Source of the DNA: an uncultured Burkholderiales bacterium
GTDB taxonomy: Bacteria; Pseudomonadota; Gammaproteobacteria; Burkholderiales; Burkholderiaceae_C
Reading direction: 5' to 3'
Length of the DNA stretch: 14,321 nt
Assembly: GCA_903871865.1 (NCBI GenBank)
Contig: CAIQIL010000541.1
Coordinates: 1-14,321 of the forward strand
A program made the position numbers and the translations under genes. The first letter of the stretch is position 1; the number at the start of each line of letters is the position of its first letter. This document shows positions 13,081 through 14,321 of the stretch, in pieces. The notes beneath the pieces are model-generated. The model was given only the letters and a program-made list of their open reading frames with translations. It was not told the origin of the DNA and ran no database searches.

Positions 13081-13559
13081 TGAAGACGCCGCCGATTGAC
13101 CCCAAGCTGGTGCTGTACGGCGCCGCGGCCATCGCGGTGCTGTACGTCACCTGGAAGGCCACCAAAGCCGCGGGCAGCGCCATCGACACCGTGACCGGCA
13201 TTCCCGGCCGCGTGGGGGACGCCATCGGCTCTGCCTGGTCGGGCCTGAGCGATGCGGCCTCGAGCGCCTGGCACAGCGCCACCGACATCTTCAACTTCTC
13301 GAGCGTGGGCATTGGCACCACCACCACGCCGCGCACCGTCACGCCGACCGACGCGACCTTCTCCGAGCTCTCGGGCCCGGGCGTCTTCGGCACCATCGAC
13401 CCATTCGACCCGCGCTACTACGGCGTGAGCGTGCAGGGCGCCTCTGTGCTGCCCGCCACGTCCGCCCAGGCCGGTCCCGGAGGCGGTCAGGGCACGCTGG
13501 CCAGCATCGGCACCGGTGCGTCATTTTTCAACAACGCCGGCAACTTCTCAGGGATGTGA
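13080..13559 (+). CDS. N-terminally membrane-anchored structural protein (putative)
   Basis: A 159-residue protein: an anchor at about 9-25 (KLVLYGAAAIAVLYVTW), then an amphipathic Ala/Ser/Gly-rich helix (AGSAIDTVTGIPGRVGDAIG), followed by a Thr-rich segment and a Gly/Ala/Ser-rich end (GASFFNNAGNFSGM). Not recognised. The ATG at 13080 overlaps the previous stop and is preferred over the GTG at 13077. It repeats the anchor pattern of the two preceding proteins. Its C-terminus resembles flexible Gly-rich ends of minor virion proteins. Role inferred only from position. Confidence 0.6.
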   Translation: MKTPPIDPKLVLYGAAAIAVLYVTWKATKAAGSAIDTVTGIPGRVGDAIGSAWSGLSDAASSAWHSATDIFNFSSVGIGTTTTPRTVTPTDATFSELSGPGVFGTIDPFDPRYYGVSVQGASVLPATSAQAGPGGGQGTLASIGTGASFFNNAGNFSGM

Positions 13560-13561
13560 TC

Positions 13562-13735
13562 ATGAAATGGCTTTTGAACCGACTGCGTGAACCATCGACC
13601 GGCGCTGGCCTGGCCATCCTGGCCCAGGCCCTCAAGCTGGCACCCAACCTGGCGCCCTACGGCGACGCCCTGGACGCCATCACGGCATCCGCGGCCGCGC
13701 ACGCGGTGCTGATGCCCGAGCGCGAGGCCAAGTGA
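13562..13735 (+). CDS. Small lysis-cassette-type protein (unassigned)
   Basis: A 57-residue protein, MKWLLNRLREPSTGAGLAIL at the start, then an Ala/Leu-rich helical middle and a polar end. The start pattern (WL.NRL.EPST.AG) is one I recall from small phage proteins next to holins and endolysins; this is memory, not a search. It starts 2 bp after the previous stop, inside the run that includes the transglycosylase, and its stop overlaps the next ATG (TGATG). A holin-associated or lysis role is plausible; the protein is moderately hydrophobic without a clear long transmembrane helix. Confidence 0.55.
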   Translation: MKWLLNRLREPSTGAGLAILAQALKLAPNLAPYGDALDAITASAAAHAVLMPEREAK

Positions 13736-13899
13736 TGATGGGCACCGAAGTGCTGGCCGTGCTCAATGGCGGGGTGATTCTGGCCATCGTGGGGCTGCTG
13801 ATGCGCACGGAGTCCCGAATCACCAAGCTCGAGACGCTGGTGCAGCTGCTGGAGCAGCGTCATTTGCGGGGCTCGGCCAGGACTGCCGCAGGCGGCTGA
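13735..13899 (+). CDS. Small single-pass membrane protein with coiled-coil end, holin/XhlA-like
   Basis: A 54-residue protein: a hydrophobic helix at about 7-22 (LAVLNGGVILAIVGLL) followed by a heptad-like basic helix (RITKLETLVQLLEQRH) and a Gly/Arg-rich end. The layout resembles XhlA-type holin-associated proteins, but the order is the reverse of some, so only the general class is claimed. It starts at TGATG overlapping the previous stop; the second ATG at 13738 is an equally possible start. Its last 80 bases overlap, on the opposite strand, the end of the leftward gene at 13820. It is the last rightward gene of the late operon. Confidence 0.5.
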   Translation: MMGTEVLAVLNGGVILAIVGLLMRTESRITKLETLVQLLEQRHLRGSARTAAGG

Positions 13900-14140
13900 T
13901 GGTGCTGGGGCTGCGTGGCTTGCGCAGCTTCACGCCGGCGTCAGCCGCGGCGCGCTGGACAGTCTCGTGGAAGGTGCCCCGGCGCAGTTCGCCGGCGATC
14001 TTGTGCGGCACTTGCCAGTTTTTGACGTAGTAATCCCATTGACGGGGCGGAATTCGGTGAGCAACGGATTGCATCCAAAGTCGAATATGCGACCTGGTCA
14101 CAGTGACACCGCCGACCTCCCATTTTTGTTTTCTCGGCAT
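13820..14140 (-). CDS. Leftward orphan gene at the right end
   Basis: A 106-residue basic protein, start ATG at 14140 with GAGGA about 11 bases upstream. Residues 1-60 look folded: WEVGGVTVTRSHIRLWMQS, then WDYYVKNWQVPHKIAG and LRRGTFHETVQRAA, a possible DNA-binding helical unit; the last 30 residues are Pro/Ala-rich. No family recognised. Its 3' end overlaps the rightward gene at 13735-13899 by 80 bases, so one of the two may be shorter than drawn. The reading frame stays open upstream through the repeat to 14317, but that part has no gene-like character. It points the same way as the repressor; in a circular or tandem unit it lies 13 bp after the repressor's end, suggesting co-transcription with read-through of the terminator. 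Confidence 0.5.
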   Translation of the reverse strand: MPRKQKWEVGGVTVTRSHIRLWMQSVAHRIPPRQWDYYVKNWQVPHKIAGELRRGTFHETVQRAAADAGVKLRKPRSPSTISRLRQSWPSPANDAAPAAAPASRAW

Positions 14141-14153
14141 GGCGTCATGATCC

Positions 14154-14321
14154 TCATGCGCCGAGCTGAGTAGTCGAAAAAAAACCGGGTGTGAACAACC
14201 CGGTTTTGATGCTGCTGACCGTGGCGTCCTTTGTTCTTTTTCTCCGCCGCTTGGTTGACATAATATACATATCGTCCCCCTGGGAAGTGGGACGTTTAGC
14301 AGAGGCGCGCGCGTCAACAGG
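14154..14321 (-). CDS. 3' end of the next copy's repressor gene (partial, 5' end outside window)
   Basis: The last 55 codons of a repressor like that at 4364-4789; the first 17 codons are identical to it, since they lie in the 70-bp repeat. After the shared DDMYIM the frame continues here with the basic tail STKRRRKRTK and ends at the stop at 14154. In the left copy the same frame runs into host DNA and ends differently. This is the version expected in the circular or tandem state, giving a repressor of about 158 residues. The terminator hairpin falls inside these codons, which is odd. The stop is 13 bp from the orphan gene's start. Confidence 0.6.
   Translation of the reverse strand, partial: PVDARASAKRPTSQGDDMYIMSTKRRRKRTKDATVSSIKTGLFTPGFFSTTQLGA
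14181..14207 (-). terminator. Strong intrinsic terminator, best for leftward transcription
   Basis: AAAACCGGGT (14181-14190) and ACCCGGTTTT (14198-14207) form a perfect 10-bp stem with a 7-base loop. Read leftward, the stem is followed by a further run of T (eight T in all), the classic terminator layout; read rightward the tail is only TTTTG. It would stop the repressor transcript coming from a neighbouring copy, and can act weakly on the rightward late transcript. Confidence 0.85.
14252..14321 (+). repeat. Right copy of 70-bp terminal direct repeat
   Basis: Matches 4411-4480 with one difference (G at 14257). It reaches the last base of the window, so its real length is not known. Everything beyond the dif-like core equals the element's own left end. 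Confidence 0.95.
14253..14280 (-). other. dif-like XerCD site, element-element junction (attP-like)
   Basis: Same layout as the left site: XerC-side arm GGGGGACGATA, centre TGTATA, XerD-side arm TTATGTCAACC. The XerD arm departs from the dif consensus by TCA in place of TTA, as expected if this arm is the element's own rather than the host's. Both flanks are element sequence, so this is an attP or tandem junction, not attR. Confidence 0.8.

Larger units (their letters stand above)
4412..14280. mobile_element. Provirus of a tailless double jelly-roll (PM2/PRD1-like) phage integrated at dif
   Basis: Bounded by two dif-like 28-bp sites exactly 9,841 bp apart, which sets the unit length. Contents: repressor, early genes with a replication initiator and embedded origin, packaging ATPase, probable double jelly-roll capsid protein, a dense set of small membrane proteins, collar-domain spike, transglycosylase and small lysis-type proteins. 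No tailed-phage genes (terminase large subunit, portal, tape measure, sheath, tube) and no integrase are seen. Size, gene density and the ATPase/capsid pairing fit Corticoviridae-like and related proviruses. The host XerC/XerD recombinases are inferred to integrate it. The right boundary leads into a second copy of the element's own left end, so the true right host junction is not in this window. Confidence 0.85.

Noticed and set aside
14253..14280. Right site taken as the true attR host junction
   Set aside because: Bases after it are the element's own repressor coding sequence, identical to 4440-4480, not host DNA.

Overview
The window joins a GC-rich bacterial chromosome (about 1-4411) to an integrated small virus (4412 to at least 14280). 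The host genes and codon usage fit a betaproteobacterium, most likely Burkholderiales/Comamonadaceae. This rests on overall look and the dif-like site; no database search was possible.

Host part: ribA (GTP cyclohydrolase II) and a cation diffusion facilitator run rightward as a tight pair. They converge on two tandem, paralogous, leftward membrane diguanylate cyclases (GGDEF) with only 2 bp between them. The element sits upstream of this cyclase pair.

Mobile part: the element carries the hallmark pair of a tailless, membrane-containing dsDNA virus of the PM2/PRD1 (double jelly-roll) kind: a small A32/P9-type packaging ATPase (7801-8424) and, one small gene later, a 280-residue protein that looks like a double jelly-roll major capsid protein (8693-9535). 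No terminase, portal, tail-tube or integrase gene is visible. The unit is 9,841 bp, close to PM2-like genomes. Layout: a leftward HTH repressor (4364-4789); a divergent control region (4790-5016); rightward early genes (5017-6579) ending in a probable winged-helix replication initiator with an origin-like region inside it (CAGGGCA iterons, an AT-rich stretch, two DnaA boxes); a hairpin-rich gap (6580-6792); two small genes, a membrane protein and the ATPase (6793-8424); a candidate late promoter (8449-8478); then a closely packed late operon (8520-13899). The late operon encodes the capsid protein, three C-terminally anchored small proteins, a beta-rich protein plus a tail-collar-domain spike candidate and its partner, a membrane-anchored lambda-R-like transglycosylase, two more N-terminally anchored proteins, and two small lysis-type proteins. 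A leftward orphan gene and a strong terminator close the unit.

Integration: both ends carry a 28-bp dif-like site (XerD arm TTATGTTAACC on the left, TTATGTCAACC on the right, centre TGTATA), so the element probably uses host XerC/XerD. The right-hand repeat continues into the element's own left-end sequence up to the last base of the window. This means a tandem second copy, or a contig end produced by circular copies. The repressor gene is cut by the attachment site: its last codons are host DNA at the left junction, but a different basic tail is encoded at the element-element junction.
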